A stretch of DNA of 64,000 nucleotides from UBA10438 sp964432155 (GCA_964432155.1 CAYSMF010000001.1:62001-126000); one strand, 5' to 3'. Counted from the stretch's first letter, positions 18,260 to 27,766 are shown. Made by a program: numbers and translations. The notes: generated by a model not told the origin, from the sequence alone.

Positions 18260-19177
18260 TCAGTAGCGCTTTGCGCGTAAGTATGCAGGTGTGAGCCATT
18301 GGCTGCGCTGACCTCCGATGACCGGTGTTACGGTCCATCCACGCTGTCGTAGCAATGTGATCACGCTCTCGCCACCAGTCAGATGCAACGCGCCAACTGC
18401 TACAAAGGTGCGACCACGCTCGAGCAACGGAATCATGCGTTCGACTAGTCGATGATTACGATCATCGTTAAGTGCTTCCATATCATTGCCGGCCATCACC
18501 GACGTGTCGCTTGCCATCGTGGCGAGCTCTTGCAGATCCTCTCTGCTGTATGCGTCGACCATTCGTTGAAGGTCTTCGCTGCCCTCGTTTGCCGTGTCCT
18601 GTGCGATGCGCCGTAACCCATCGACTCCCATGGTATCGAGAAGACGAATCTGTTCTGATACGAACTCGAGTCCGACAACATCTCGTTGTTTGCGTTTTGC
18701 TAGGTTCCAGAGAAACACATCCATTGCCTCGGGTGCAGTCGCTTCCTCCTGGCCCATTGCCAGCAGTGCCGTGAGCGCGCCCGGCTTCAAACGGGGGATC
18801 AGCGCTGATAGTCCTGGCATTCGTTTGTCCACGAGGGTCATCAAGCGTCGAACGGTTGGCGTATCGAGGTCGTCATACAGCGACCCAGACGAGCGCATGA
18901 TGACACCAGGGTTCATCATGATCTTCTGTGCCGAATCAAGGTGTATCTCCGCTGCAAACGTGGTACATGCGTCGAGGAGCGTCAGAACAGTATCACGTTG
19001 GCGGAACACTGAGGAGTCCTGCAGGTGAATAGTCCCGAAGATGTAGCTCGCCTGCGACGATTGGGGACGAGAGACCTTCCACAATAAACTTTGGTCCTCG
19101 GCGGTCTTGGCTCCGGTGGTGATGCATAGCATCATGAGCAACACGAGCATTGGCAGTATCTTGCGACGTTGTGACAT
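18260..19177 (-). CDS. TraB/GumN family secreted protein
   Basis: The 305-residue product has a signal peptide (residues about 8-26, ending GAKTA). The TraB/GumN domain shows its two GxxH boxes: FGTIHLQD (H51) near the start and VGALHLTGGESVITLLRQRG near the end. Members are metal-dependent peptidases or related hydrolases (Tiki-like) facing the periplasm. The ORF continues 110 codons upstream, but that part overlaps the divergent TPR gene and lacks similarity; the product starting MSQRRKI begins with a proper signal peptide. It converges on the HDAC-like gene with a 1-bp gap. Confidence 0.82.
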   Translation of the reverse strand: MSQRRKILPMLVLLMMLCITTGAKTAEDQSLLWKVSRPQSSQASYIFGTIHLQDSSVFRQRDTVLTLLDACTTFAAEIHLDSAQKIMMNPGVIMRSSGSLYDDLDTPTVRRLMTLVDKRMPGLSALIPRLKPGALTALLAMGQEEATAPEAMDVFLWNLAKRKQRDVVGLEFVSEQIRLLDTMGVDGLRRIAQDTANEGSEDLQRMVDAYSREDLQELATMASDTSVMAGNDMEALNDDRNHRLVERMIPLLERGRTFVAVGALHLTGGESVITLLRQRGWTVTPVIGGQRSQWLTPAYLRAKRY

Positions 19178-19207
19178 GTACTTGAGGGACGTAGAGTGAC
19201 GCGTACC

Positions 19208-20302
19208 ATGCAAAGATCGTTGATTGTGCTCCTTCTGACCCTGTGTGTGGGTACGGTGATTGTTTCTGCGCAGGCAGATCCCCAGAAGGCAGACGACGAG
19301 GCCGGCAAGGCGCTCGATTTCATGGATCGCAACCTTCCAGAAAGTGCCATTCAGGCATGGGATAAAGCGCTCGCGCTGATGCCGAACTACCGTCCGTACA
19401 TGTACGAGAAGGCCGTCTGCCTCACAATGACGAAACGGTTTGACGACGCCATTGCGCTCCTTACGCCGATTTACACCGATACCAGCCTGAAGGATCGGGG
19501 GTACCAACTCCTTGGTGCGTGCTACGATGAACGTCAGGACACAGCTTCATCGCGACGGATTTACCGTGAGGGCCTTCAGGCCTACCCTACATCAGGTCGC
19601 TTGCACTTCGAGATGGGCCAGCAGTACTACGTAGCATTCGATCGCACGACGGCTCATCAGTGGTGGGCCAAGGGTACGCAGGCCGACCCAACCTATGCGA
19701 AGAACTATTACTGGCTTGCGAAGTCGTTTTCCCTGACAAAGGATCTTCTCTGGGGTCTGCTGTACGCCGAGCTGTTCCTCAATCTGGAGCGCAACACCCA
19801 ACGCACAGCAGAGATGTCGCAGCTGTGCTTCGAAATGTGGAACAAAGCTCTCAAGGTCGGGGATGCGAACGACCCCATCAATTTCTGCTCGGACGACGTC
19901 CTTGAACAGCCCGATCCACGGGGTCCGAATGTGATGGCATTCCCGGTTGCCTTCGAGTACACCATGGCCCTTGCGGCTTCTGTGGTCACCCCGAAGGATA
20001 CCGTGACCCGACGGTTGTCGATTGAGCAGATGGTCGACCTTCGCTATGCCTTTACTCGGGCCTGGGCCAAGGCCGGACTCGACACCACCCACCGGAATGA
20101 CCTGTTGACCTGGAATGTCGAACTTCAGCGACAGGGGAAGCTCAAAGACTACCTGTGGTGGCTCTTTGCCTATGGGGATAAGGTGGAAATGAACCGGTTC
20201 TTCCGGAAGAACGAGCAGCGGTACGACACCTTCCTTGTCTGGTTCGGAGAAAACGGAATGTCGTTCCGAAAGCCTCTTTGCGTAGGCTATCGTTGCCCAT
20301 AA
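19208..20302 (+). CDS. Secreted TPR-repeat protein
   Basis: The 364-residue product has a signal peptide (MQRSLIVLLLTLC through VSAQ). Residues about 25-200 contain TPR-like helical pairs, e.g. ALDFMDRNLPESAIQAWDKALALMPNYRPYMYEKA and GRLHFEMGQQYY. The C-terminal half is helical and not recognised. TPR proteins scaffold protein complexes; here it would act in the periplasm or at the envelope. A GTG at 19196 would extend the N terminus by four residues; the ATG at 19208 gives a cleaner signal peptide. It diverges from the TraB/GumN gene with 30 bp between starts. Confidence 0.7.
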   Translation: MQRSLIVLLLTLCVGTVIVSAQADPQKADDEAGKALDFMDRNLPESAIQAWDKALALMPNYRPYMYEKAVCLTMTKRFDDAIALLTPIYTDTSLKDRGYQLLGACYDERQDTASSRRIYREGLQAYPTSGRLHFEMGQQYYVAFDRTTAHQWWAKGTQADPTYAKNYYWLAKSFSLTKDLLWGLLYAELFLNLERNTQRTAEMSQLCFEMWNKALKVGDANDPINFCSDDVLEQPDPRGPNVMAFPVAFEYTMALAASVVTPKDTVTRRLSIEQMVDLRYAFTRAWAKAGLDTTHRNDLLTWNVELQRQGKLKDYLWWLFAYGDKVEMNRFFRKNEQRYDTFLVWFGENGMSFRKPLCVGYRCP

Positions 20303-20324
20303 CCCCATAAGCGACGTATATTTG
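20293..20324 (+). promoter_or_regulatory. Promoter of secG (-33 TTG, -7 TATATTTG)
   Basis: TTG at 20293-20295 and TATATTTG at 20317-20324 are 21 bases apart, the same spacing as at the peptide importer promoter. The -33 element lies inside the last codons of the TPR gene. The ATG of secG is 28 bases downstream. Confidence 0.72.
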
Positions 20325-20352
20325 TCGCTCTTTCTTACCACTCAGCACACGT

Positions 20353-20745
20353 ATGGAAATCCTCCTCATTTCGATCGCTCTGATCGCAGCTATTCTTCTC
20401 ATCCTTGTTGTGATGGTCCAGCCAGGTAAGGCTGATATGATCTCCGGCATGGGCGGCCTTGGCGGACAGATGACGAACCTGCTCGGCGTACGCCAGTCGC
20501 GCAACGTGTTGCAAAACGCAACAATGGTGCTCCTCGGCGCACTTGTCCTGATCGCTGTTGTGGTCAACAAGTTCTTCCTTGCATCGGAAAACGGTGGCGG
20601 ACCGGTACCTGTCACACAAGGTGCTGAGATCCCACAAATGCAACTTCCTGCACAGCAGCCAGTAGCACAACCAGCGCAGCAGGCGCAACCAGCGCAGCAA
20701 GCACAACCGGCACAACCAGCTCAACCAGCGGAACAGCCGAAGTAA
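20353..20745 (+). CDS. secG: Protein translocase subunit SecG with an AQP-rich tail
   Basis: SecG assists the SecYE channel. The first 80 residues fit: TM1 (ILLISIALIAAILLILVVMVQPGKAD), the conserved glycine-rich loop (MISGMGGLGGQ), a segment RNVLQNATMVLLGALVLIAVVVNKFF as TM2. The loop after TM1 and the order of elements are typical. Residues about 99-130 form a repetitive Ala-Gln-Pro tail (QPAQQAQPAQQ) not needed for SecG function. Single-gene transcript: own promoter upstream and a strong terminator 23 bp after the stop. Confidence 0.88.
   Translation: MEILLISIALIAAILLILVVMVQPGKADMISGMGGLGGQMTNLLGVRQSRNVLQNATMVLLGALVLIAVVVNKFFLASENGGGPVPVTQGAEIPQMQLPAQQPVAQPAQQAQPAQQAQPAQPAQPAEQPK
20653..20731 (+). 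repeat. Imperfect short repeats coding the AQP tail of SecG
   Basis: Nine-base-scale units of the type CAGCAGGCGCAACCAGCG recur with third-position changes, coding A/Q/P runs. Such tracts can vary in length by slippage; silent differences between units suggest the array is not brand new. Confidence 0.6.
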
Positions 20746-20767
20746 TACATTGAATCTTCAGTGATCG

Positions 20768-20792
20768 AAGGCGTTCCAACGGGAGCGCCTTT
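20768..20792 (+). terminator. Rho-independent terminator after secG
   Basis: AAGGCGTTCC pairs with GGAGCGCCTT across the loop AACG (10-bp stem with one G-T), followed by TTGTTGTTT. It sits 23 bp after the secG stop and ends before the carboxylase gene. Confidence 0.8.
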
Positions 20793-20824
20793 GTTGTTTC
20801 CGAACCATCTTTCGAAGCACACCT

Positions 20825-22489
20825 ATGAGCAACCTCATTGGATCACCCATCGAACACGACATTGTGTTCGAAGCCAATGCCGATGCCAACAAGAACCTCG
20901 CCCGCGTGATTCAGGCGAAGGGGCAGACAGTGATGTTGGGTGGTGGTCCAAAGGCGATTGAACGCCATAAGGCCAAGGGAAAGCTCACGGCTCGCGAGCG
21001 CATTCAAATGCTCGTTGATGAGGGCTCGTCGTTTCTGGAGATTGGCCTGTTTACGGCATACGACATGTATCAGGCTGAGGGCGGATGTCCGTCGGCTGGT
21101 GTCGTTGCTGGAATCGGTGTGATTCACGGTCGTGAATGCATGATCGTTGCCAACGATGCTACGGTGAAGGCTGGTGCTTGGTTCCCGATGACGGCCAAGA
21201 AGAACATGCGCGCGCAGGAGATTGCCATCGAGAATCACCTGCCGATCATTTACCTCGTCGACTCGGCTGGTGTGTACCTGCCAATGCAGGACGAAATCTT
21301 CCCTGACAAAGAGCACTTCGGACGTCAGTTCCGAAACAACGCGATCATGAGCGCTATGGGCATTCCTCAGATTGCCGCAATCATGGGTCCATGCGTTGCC
21401 GGTGGAGCATATCTGCCCATCATGAGCGATGAAGCACTGATCGTTAACGGCACGGGAAGTGTCTTCCTGGCAGGACCGGCACTCGTGGAAGCCGCTATTG
21501 GCGAGAAGACCGATATCGAGCCACTCGGTGGTGCAACGATGCACAGCACCGTAAGTGGCGTTATCGACTACAAAGTAGAATCTGATGAAGAAGCACTGGC
21601 GACGATTCGCTCGCTAGTCGACAAGTTCGCCCCCTCGAAGGGGAAGTCGGCACTCTTTTCACGCGTCGAACCTGTAGCGCCACTGCATGATCCAGAGGAG
21701 ATCCTCGGAATCATGCCCTCTGATCGCGCCAAGCCATACAACACCCGGCAGATCATCGCGCGATTGGTTGATGGTTCTCAATTCGATGAATACAAGGCCG
21801 GCTTTGGTCAGACCATTCTCTGCGGCTATGCACGCATCGATGGATGGGCCGTTGGCATCGTTGCCAACAACCGCGAGATCACGCGCTCAGGTAAGGGCGA
21901 AATGCAGGTGGGTGGCGTGATCTATTCCGACTCCGCTGATAAGGCTGCTCGGTTTATTCTGAACTGCAATCAGCGTGGTATTCCACTCGTGTTCCTCCAA
22001 GACGTGACCGGCTTTATGGTTGGTACGCGCGCAGAGCAGGGCGGCATCATCAAGGATGGTGCGAAGCTCGTAAACGCAGTGGCCAATAGCATTGTGCCGA
22101 AGTTCACCATCATCATGGGGAACTCCTACGGGGCAGGCAACTACGCAATGTGTGGTAAGGCATACGATCCACGATTGATCTATGCATGGCCTACCGCGCA
22201 GATCGCGGTGATGGGCGGATCACAAGCTGCAAAAACACTTCTGAGCATCCGTGTTGCGTCGCTCGAAAAGACGGGTGAGAAGCTCACACCAGAGCAACAG
22301 CAAACGATGTTGCGTGATATTCAAGCGAAGTATGATGCGACAACAACGCCGTTGTATGCAGCATCACGACTCTGGGTTGATGGTATCATCGATCCGACGG
22401 AAACGCGCAGCGTGATCTCGCGTGGAATTGCTGTAGCCTCGCACCAAGGCGTCCTCCCAGAGATGAAGAACGGCGTATTCCAGGTGTAA
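20825..22489 (+). CDS. Acyl-CoA carboxylase carboxyltransferase (beta) subunit
   Basis: The 554-residue protein is a biotin-dependent carboxyltransferase of the methylcrotonyl-/propionyl-CoA carboxylase beta group. N-terminal crotonase-like half: KLTARERIQMLVDEGSSFLEI, VDSAGVYLP, GPCVAGGAYLP, GSVFLAGPALVEAAIGE. C-terminal half: GYARIDGWAVGIVANN, FLQDVTGFMVGTRAEQGGIIKDGAKL, NSYGAGNYAMCGKAYDP. It transfers carboxylate from biotin to an acyl-CoA. The sequence, with its early GGCPSAGVV, looks closer to MCC-beta than to PccB, but the substrate is not decided by eye. The biotin carrier at 9367-9885 is a candidate partner. A FAD/Fe-S oxidoreductase follows after 1 bp. Confidence 0.87.
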   Translation: MSNLIGSPIEHDIVFEANADANKNLARVIQAKGQTVMLGGGPKAIERHKAKGKLTARERIQMLVDEGSSFLEIGLFTAYDMYQAEGGCPSAGVVAGIGVIHGRECMIVANDATVKAGAWFPMTAKKNMRAQEIAIENHLPIIYLVDSAGVYLPMQDEIFPDKEHFGRQFRNNAIMSAMGIPQIAAIMGPCVAGGAYLPIMSDEALIVNGTGSVFLAGPALVEAAIGEKTDIEPLGGATMHSTVSGVIDYKVESDEEALATIRSLVDKFAPSKGKSALFSRVEPVAPLHDPEEILGIMPSDRAKPYNTRQIIARLVDGSQFDEYKAGFGQTILCGYARIDGWAVGIVANNREITRSGKGEMQVGGVIYSDSADKAARFILNCNQRGIPLVFLQDVTGFMVGTRAEQGGIIKDGAKLVNAVANSIVPKFTIIMGNSYGAGNYAMCGKAYDPRLIYAWPTAQIAVMGGSQAAKTLLSIRVASLEKTGEKLTPEQQQTMLRDIQAKYDATTTPLYAASRLWVDGIIDPTETRSVISRGIAVASHQGVLPEMKNGVFQV

Positions 22490-22490
22490 C

Positions 22491-25130
22491 GTGGAAGAGC
22501 TGCAGCGACTGTTAGGAGCCGATCGCGTTCGTACGTCGTACGTTGAACGTCTCGCTGTTGCGCACGACGCCTCACTGTACCGCATCGTTCCGGAAGTGGT
22601 TGTCCGTCCGGCAACCCCACAACACATCACGTCGCTCTTTCGCTGGTGTCGCACCAACAAGTCTGCCGTCACATTTCGCGCAGGTGGCACAAGTCTATCT
22701 GGACAGGCACTGTCGCATTATGTGCTTGCCGACATCTCGCGCGATTGGACGAAGTGTGAGGTCCTTGATAACGGGGCACGCATTCGCATGCAGCCTGGTA
22801 TCACGGGCGCCCGCGTCAACGCAATGCTTCGTCCGTATGGAACAAAGCTCGGACCCGATCCCGCGTCGATCATCGCCGCAATGATTGGTGGCATCGTTGC
22901 CAACAACGCATCAGGCATGTGCTGTGGCACAGCACAAAACTCGTACAACACGCTCGACGCGATGGAGTATCAGCTCGCATCGGGCATCCGGATTAACACG
23001 GCGAACGAACGTGCCGACTCGATGCTTGCATCATCTGACCCCAAGCTCCATCGAGAGCTCAAAGCGCTGCGCGACGAAGTCCGTTCCAATCGTGAACTCG
23101 TTGCAACGATCCGTCGCAAGTACGCCATCAAGAACACGATGGGATACTCGCTCAACGCCTTCCTTGATGAAGATCAGCCCGCACGCATCATTGCACGTCT
23201 ACTTGTGGGCAGCGAGGGAACGCTTGGGTTTATCGAATCCGTCACGCTGCGGACGATTCCGTCGGCTCGCACGATACGGACAACGATTGTGCTCTACGCG
23301 TCGTTGCATGAAGCTGCTGCGGCAGTCACATTCTGGCGTGACCATGGAGCTGCTGCGATTGAAATCATGGACGATGCGTCACTTCGATCCGTTGCTGCAT
23401 TGCCGACCACTCCGGAGGCGCTGCGCGTGATTGCCGATGGCGCAGCCGCACTGCTGGTAGAGTTTCATGACATCGCACCACCACACGTTGACGGCGTCTC
23501 CTGGGCGACCACACCACAGGAGCAGGCCGTACTCTGGCGTGTACGCAAGGGGTTGATGCCGACCGTGGGATCAATGCGTCCCGTTGGCACGACAATGATC
23601 AATGAAGACATCGCCGTGCCCCCTGAACATCTTGCATCGCTCATTAGCGATGTGCAGGCGCTGTTCCGTGAATTCAACTACCACGATGGTGTGATCTTCG
23701 GACATGCGAAGGATGGCAACATTCACTTCGTCCTGCATCAAGCATTTCAGAACGACGCGGATACCGAACGCTATGATCAGTTCATGCGACGTATCGCTGA
23801 GATCGTTGTTGATCGGTATCACGGCTCGCTCAAGGCAGAGCATGGTACCGGTCGGAACATGGCACCCTTTGTTGAGCATGAGTGGGGAGCTGATGCATTC
23901 GCTGTGATGCGCCGTGTGAAGGAATTGCTCGATCCACAAGGGATTCTCAATCCGGGCGTTGTGATCAATGATGATCCGATGATTCATGTGCGGGACATCA
24001 AGCCGGTGCCATCACTCGAGGATCCTTTGCAGGCAGGTGTGCGACCGAAGGAAGATCTCTGTATCGAATGTGGCTTCTGCGAGCACATATGTCCAACGCG
24101 TGCGCATACGCTTACCCCGCGGCAACGCATCGTACTCCAGCGAGAAGTTCATCTTCATCGGGATCAACCCGACGTGGTTGCAGAGATCGAGAAGATGTAT
24201 CGCTACGACGGCGTCGATAGTTGCGCCACGGACGGCATGTGCGCCACGGTATGTCCTGTCGGGATCGATACTGGCGACATGGTCAAGCGCATGCGCTCGC
24301 GGTCGACACCAACGATCGTGCATCGTCTTGCCTCAATCGTCGCTCGCCGAATGTCGCTAGCGCATCTCGGCATGCGCGCTGTAACGTCGCTATGGCGAAC
24401 GTATGGCTCGTATCACGCGGTCCGTCGAACGCGGCAAGGTGAGCCCCATATCCTCTACGTGCAGACGTGTCCGAGTAGGTGGTTTGGCGGCAACGGCGAT
24501 CGTGAAAGTCTCGACCAAGTAGTCCTTTCGCTCGCCGAACGCGCAGGGCTGCGGATGCAGACCATCTCGGGTACCAGTTGCTGCGGACAGCCATTCTCGT
24601 CAAAGGGGCTGAGCACCGCTGCTGATGCGGCGCAAGGCGAACTCCTCGAACGTATTCTCCGCATCGTACGCAAGCGAGACATGCCCGTGCTTGTAGACGC
24701 CTCGACGTGTGCTGCAGCACTCATCGCGGCGTGTCGAGAACACGGTATCCGTGTGCTTGATCAGACGGCATATGCAGAGCTTGTGTTGGAGCGACTCCCG
24801 ATACGGAATCGACGCACATCGGTAGCCGTTCATCCAGGATGCGGCAGTGCAAAGCTCGGTCGCACGGATGCATTCATTCGCATCGCAGAGCGCTGTGCCA
24901 TTTCTACCTACTTGCCCCCTGACAGTGGCTGCTGCGGCATGGGAGGGGATCGAGGAATCCTTCATCCAGCAATTGTTACGTCGGCCAATGCCGTTGCCAA
25001 AGCACAACTGCCACCAACGGTGCGGCTTGGGGTTTCTGCGAATTCCTTGTGTGAAGGCGCTCTGCGCAAGAGCATGGGCATCCAGTACGTATCGCTCCTG
25101 CACCTCGTCGAAGAGGTCACACGCTCTTAA
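22491..25130 (+). CDS. Fused FAD-binding (GlcD-like) and Fe-S (CCG domain) oxidoreductase
   Basis: The 879-residue chain joins two units usually encoded separately. Residues 1-490 are a GlcD/D-lactate dehydrogenase FAD domain: RAGGTSLSGQALS, PDPASIIAAMIGGIVANNASGM, VGSEGTLGFI, GHAKDGNIHF, EHGTGRNMAPFVE. Then two ferredoxin clusters: CIECGFCEHICP from C524 and a second with C578 (CATDGMCATVCPVGI). The last 250 residues hold two cysteine-rich CCG motifs (TSCCGQPFSSKG and SGCCGMGGDRG). It would oxidise a 2-hydroxy acid such as D-lactate and pass electrons through Fe-S clusters. Start is a GTG one base after the carboxylase stop. The end overlaps the convergent glycosyltransferase by 4 bp. Confidence 0.88.
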   Translation: MEELQRLLGADRVRTSYVERLAVAHDASLYRIVPEVVVRPATPQHITSLFRWCRTNKSAVTFRAGGTSLSGQALSHYVLADISRDWTKCEVLDNGARIRMQPGITGARVNAMLRPYGTKLGPDPASIIAAMIGGIVANNASGMCCGTAQNSYNTLDAMEYQLASGIRINTANERADSMLASSDPKLHRELKALRDEVRSNRELVATIRRKYAIKNTMGYSLNAFLDEDQPARIIARLLVGSEGTLGFIESVTLRTIPSARTIRTTIVLYASLHEAAAAVTFWRDHGAAAIEIMDDASLRSVAALPTTPEALRVIADGAAALLVEFHDIAPPHVDGVSWATTPQEQAVLWRVRKGLMPTVGSMRPVGTTMINEDIAVPPEHLASLISDVQALFREFNYHDGVIFGHAKDGNIHFVLHQAFQNDADTERYDQFMRRIAEIVVDRYHGSLKAEHGTGRNMAPFVEHEWGADAFAVMRRVKELLDPQGILNPGVVINDDPMIHVRDIKPVPSLEDPLQAGVRPKEDLCIECGFCEHICPTRAHTLTPRQRIVLQREVHLHRDQPDVVAEIEKMYRYDGVDSCATDGMCATVCPVGIDTGDMVKRMRSRSTPTIVHRLASIVARRMSLAHLGMRAVTSLWRTYGSYHAVRRTRQGEPHILYVQTCPSRWFGGNGDRESLDQVVLSLAERAGLRMQTISGTSCCGQPFSSKGLSTAADAAQGELLERILRIVRKRDMPVLVDASTCAAALIAACREHGIRVLDQTAYAELVLERLPIRNRRTSVAVHPGCGSAKLGRTDAFIRIAERCAISTYLPPDSGCCGMGGDRGILHPAIVTSANAVAKAQLPPTVRLGVSANSLCEGALRKSMGIQYVSLLHLVEEVTRS

Positions 25131-26242
25131 CGAAACGTCTGTCCTTTCCAGACAACGTCGCGCCGCAAGGTTAACAAGGGCAGGATCAACTCGAGTCCGA
25201 GCAGGGCAAGGAGCGACGGACCAATTGCCGGGATGATTGCGCGTTTGCCAACATGCACGGCCGAGATTGCGATCAACAATCCGTCACCCAGAATGCGCAG
25301 ACCAGCCAGCACGGCGACCCACAGCCACGACGACGTTGATATTGCAACGACGAGTCCAATCCAAACGCTAGCACTGCTTACAACGAAGGCAACGGCTTTC
25401 CATCCCAGTGCCATGCCGCCGCGCACCCAGCGATGCTTTTGCTTGACATATTCAGCGAATGTGTCGCACGCGAGTGTCTCTACCGTTGCATGTCGATTAC
25501 AGAGATATCGCACGTCATGTCCAGCTGCAGACATCGCCTGAAGCAATGCCAAGTCTTCTGTAAGACTAAACGGGATTGCTGCATATCCACCGAGTGACGC
25601 CATTGCGCTGCGGCGAAGCGCCATGTTATTGCCGAAGCAACCAAGCGGTGTACCGTTATTGAGTCCGGCACGCGCCATCGTGTGCGTGTACAGCCACTCG
25701 ACATCTTGGATGGTAGCAAACGCACCATCACGTCGAATCGTTGTGAAGCCGCAGACCATGCCGACATGTGCGTCGGTAAATGGTTCGCACATCGCATCCG
25801 CCCATGAGGCATCAACGGTACAGTCTGCATCCGTGAGCAGAAGGATGTCACCACGTGCATGGTCAATGCCATACTGCAATGCACCAGGCTTGCCCTGCAG
25901 GTTCCGGTCGGGCGATGCAGTCGTACGATGCAGCGCGCGGATGCGATGATCCCGTTGCGCCAGTGCATTGATCACATCGGCCGTACCATCGGTGCTGCGA
26001 TCATTGACGATGATAACTTCTGCTGTGTCGATGTGTGCGATCGCCGCGAGGACCGAGGTAACGCAGTGCTCGATGGTTGCTTCTTCATTGCGCGCAGGGA
26101 TGATCACACTGACAGACGGACGCACGTGAGTACCACTGCGCGTCGGTACTGTTCGGGCTTGACCGATCAGGAAGAACGCGATGCGTAGGGCATAGATGCC
26201 GCTTGCGCAAACCAGTACGACAGCGATCAGAGAATCATTCAT
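25127..26242 (-). CDS. Membrane glycosyltransferase family 2
   Basis: The 371-residue protein starts with one membrane segment (LIAVVLVCASGIYALRIAFFL). A GT2 domain follows: VSVIIPARNEEATIEHCV, IVNDRSTDGT, LLTDADC (DAD 138-140 for the metal-nucleotide site), TED (228-230) and QKHRW (268-272). These D, DxD, ED and QxxRW motifs are those of processive and ceramide/carotenoid-type GT2 enzymes. C-terminal hydrophobic segments (about 285-365) anchor it. The acceptor is unknown; lipid or polysaccharide are both possible. Confidence 0.85.
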   Translation of the reverse strand: MNDSLIAVVLVCASGIYALRIAFFLIGQARTVPTRSGTHVRPSVSVIIPARNEEATIEHCVTSVLAAIAHIDTAEVIIVNDRSTDGTADVINALAQRDHRIRALHRTTASPDRNLQGKPGALQYGIDHARGDILLLTDADCTVDASWADAMCEPFTDAHVGMVCGFTTIRRDGAFATIQDVEWLYTHTMARAGLNNGTPLGCFGNNMALRRSAMASLGGYAAIPFSLTEDLALLQAMSAAGHDVRYLCNRHATVETLACDTFAEYVKQKHRWVRGGMALGWKAVAFVVSSASVWIGLVVAISTSSWLWVAVLAGLRILGDGLLIAISAVHVGKRAIIPAIGPSLLALLGLELILPLLTLRRDVVWKGQTFR

Positions 26243-26265
26243 GCGTATCGCAAGTTAGCCCGTAC

Positions 26266-26273
26266 TAGATTTG
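26266..26273 (+). promoter_or_regulatory. TAnnTTTG promoter -7 box for the MATE gene
   Basis: TAGATTTG matches the -7 consensus. The ATG at 26309 is 35 bases further. No convincing -33 TTG at 21 bases. Confidence 0.55.
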
Positions 26274-26308
26274 CGTACCATTACGAAACATTCATCATTG
26301 CAGGGCTT

Positions 26309-27664
26309 ATGACTACCAAGCGCCGAGTTGACCTGATCAACGACCCCATAGGCCCGTCCCTTCGGCGTTTTGCTGTCCCACTTGCGTTCAGCTTCATTGT
26401 CAACATGGTGTATTCGCTGATCGATCGCTTCTACGTTTCGCGTCTTGGCGACGCGGCGATTGCAGCCATTGGATCGAGTGATCAAATCGTGTTCCTTCTG
26501 TTTACACTAGCCAGCGGCTTTGCCGTTGGTAGTGGGATCATCGTCGCTCGACGTTTCGGTGAGGGCGACCGCGTAGGCGCCTCGCGCACGGGCACACAAG
26601 CACTCGTCGGCATGGCCATCATGGCTGGATCCGTTACTGCTGTGATGTATGCTCTGCTGCCTTTCATCCCATCAGTTATGCAGATGGATACCGAGGTTGA
26701 AACGCTCAGCGTTGAATACCTGAGCATGCTCCTTGTTGGGTTCACATTCAACCTGATGAACTTCCAGATGTTCAGCACCGTGCGATCGACAGGCAACGCT
26801 GTGTTTCCGATGACCGTGCTCATTATCACCGTGGTGCTCAACGCAGTGATCGCCCCGTTCCTCATCTTCGGCATTGGTCCATTTCCGGAACTCGGGATGC
26901 GCGGAGCTGGCCTTGCCACCGCGTTGTCGCAAATCAGCGGCACAGGCATCGCACTCACAGCACTGATACGAGGATCAACGAATATCCGACTGGACTTTAC
27001 GCAGTTTCGACTCGATGGAGCGTTGTTGCGCCGTGTGGCTCAGCAAGGTTTACCAGCCTCGTTGCAGATGCTGTCCGTATCACTGAATCGCGCCGCCATC
27101 TTCGCAATCGTCGCGGGCTTTGGGACACACGTAACCGCTGCATATACGCTTGGACTCAACATCGACATGATGGTGTTCATGAGCGTGTTTGCCATGGGTA
27201 TTGCCGTCGAAACTGCAACAGGTCAGAACCTGGGCGCAAAGAAGCCCGAGCGCGTGCGGCTGATCCATCGGAGCGCGATCATGCAGATCGGCGCGCTGAT
27301 GCTCGTGCTCGCTGTGGCTGTGTGGGCATTTGGAACCGAGTTCGTGAAACTCTACACGCAGAATCCTGCGACAGTGGCCGAAGCAACCCAGTACCTGAAC
27401 ATCACCGTGATCGGATACGTGTTCTTTTCGACAGGACTGCTGACCGTGCGCGTGCTTTCAGGGGCAGGTGCTTCGATGCTGGCGATGTCGATTACGGCGG
27501 GAAGCCTTCTTGGGATCCAGCTTCCATTATCGCTCGTTCTCGGCTATGCCACGCCGATGGGGCCAATGGGCGTATGGATTGCCATCGCTCTGGGTTACAT
27601 CGTGTTTACGGCGATATCACTGCTCGTCTTCCGCAGCAATCGATGGAGCGCCGTTCATGTATAA
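26309..27664 (+). CDS. MATE family efflux transporter
   Basis: The 451 residues contain twelve membrane segments in two six-TM halves. The start (DPIGPSLRRFAVPLAFSFIVNMVYSLIDRFYVSRLGDAAIAAIG) is the standard MATE TM1 region with its acidic residue, and AMGIAVETATGQNLGAKKPERV near residue 300 is the matching second-half signature. These pumps expel cationic drugs or metabolites using Na+ or H+ gradients; the specific substrate is unknown. Length is normal (about 450). It is monocistronic by position, with its own -7 box upstream. Confidence 0.9.
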   Translation: MTTKRRVDLINDPIGPSLRRFAVPLAFSFIVNMVYSLIDRFYVSRLGDAAIAAIGSSDQIVFLLFTLASGFAVGSGIIVARRFGEGDRVGASRTGTQALVGMAIMAGSVTAVMYALLPFIPSVMQMDTEVETLSVEYLSMLLVGFTFNLMNFQMFSTVRSTGNAVFPMTVLIITVVLNAVIAPFLIFGIGPFPELGMRGAGLATALSQISGTGIALTALIRGSTNIRLDFTQFRLDGALLRRVAQQGLPASLQMLSVSLNRAAIFAIVAGFGTHVTAAYTLGLNIDMMVFMSVFAMGIAVETATGQNLGAKKPERVRLIHRSAIMQIGALMLVLAVAVWAFGTEFVKLYTQNPATVAEATQYLNITVIGYVFFSTGLLTVRVLSGAGASMLAMSITAGSLLGIQLPLSLVLGYATPMGPMGVWIAIALGYIVFTAISLLVFRSNRWSAVHV

Positions 27665-27689
27665 CGATCATGCGATCCTGATTAAACCT

Positions 27690-27717
27690 GCACGGCACCG
27701 GATATGTCTGACCGTGC
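27690..27717. repeat. Inverted repeat between the MATE and sigma factor genes
   Basis: GCACGG (27690-27695) is repeated inverted as CCGTGC (27712-27717) across 16 bases. No T-run follows. It could be an operator for the sigma/anti-sigma operon or a weak transcription stop; the evidence is only the symmetry. Confidence 0.25.
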
Positions 27718-27766
27718 GCAAACTAAGGGAATACATCCTGCTATCGTGAGCCTGCTAGACCTAACC

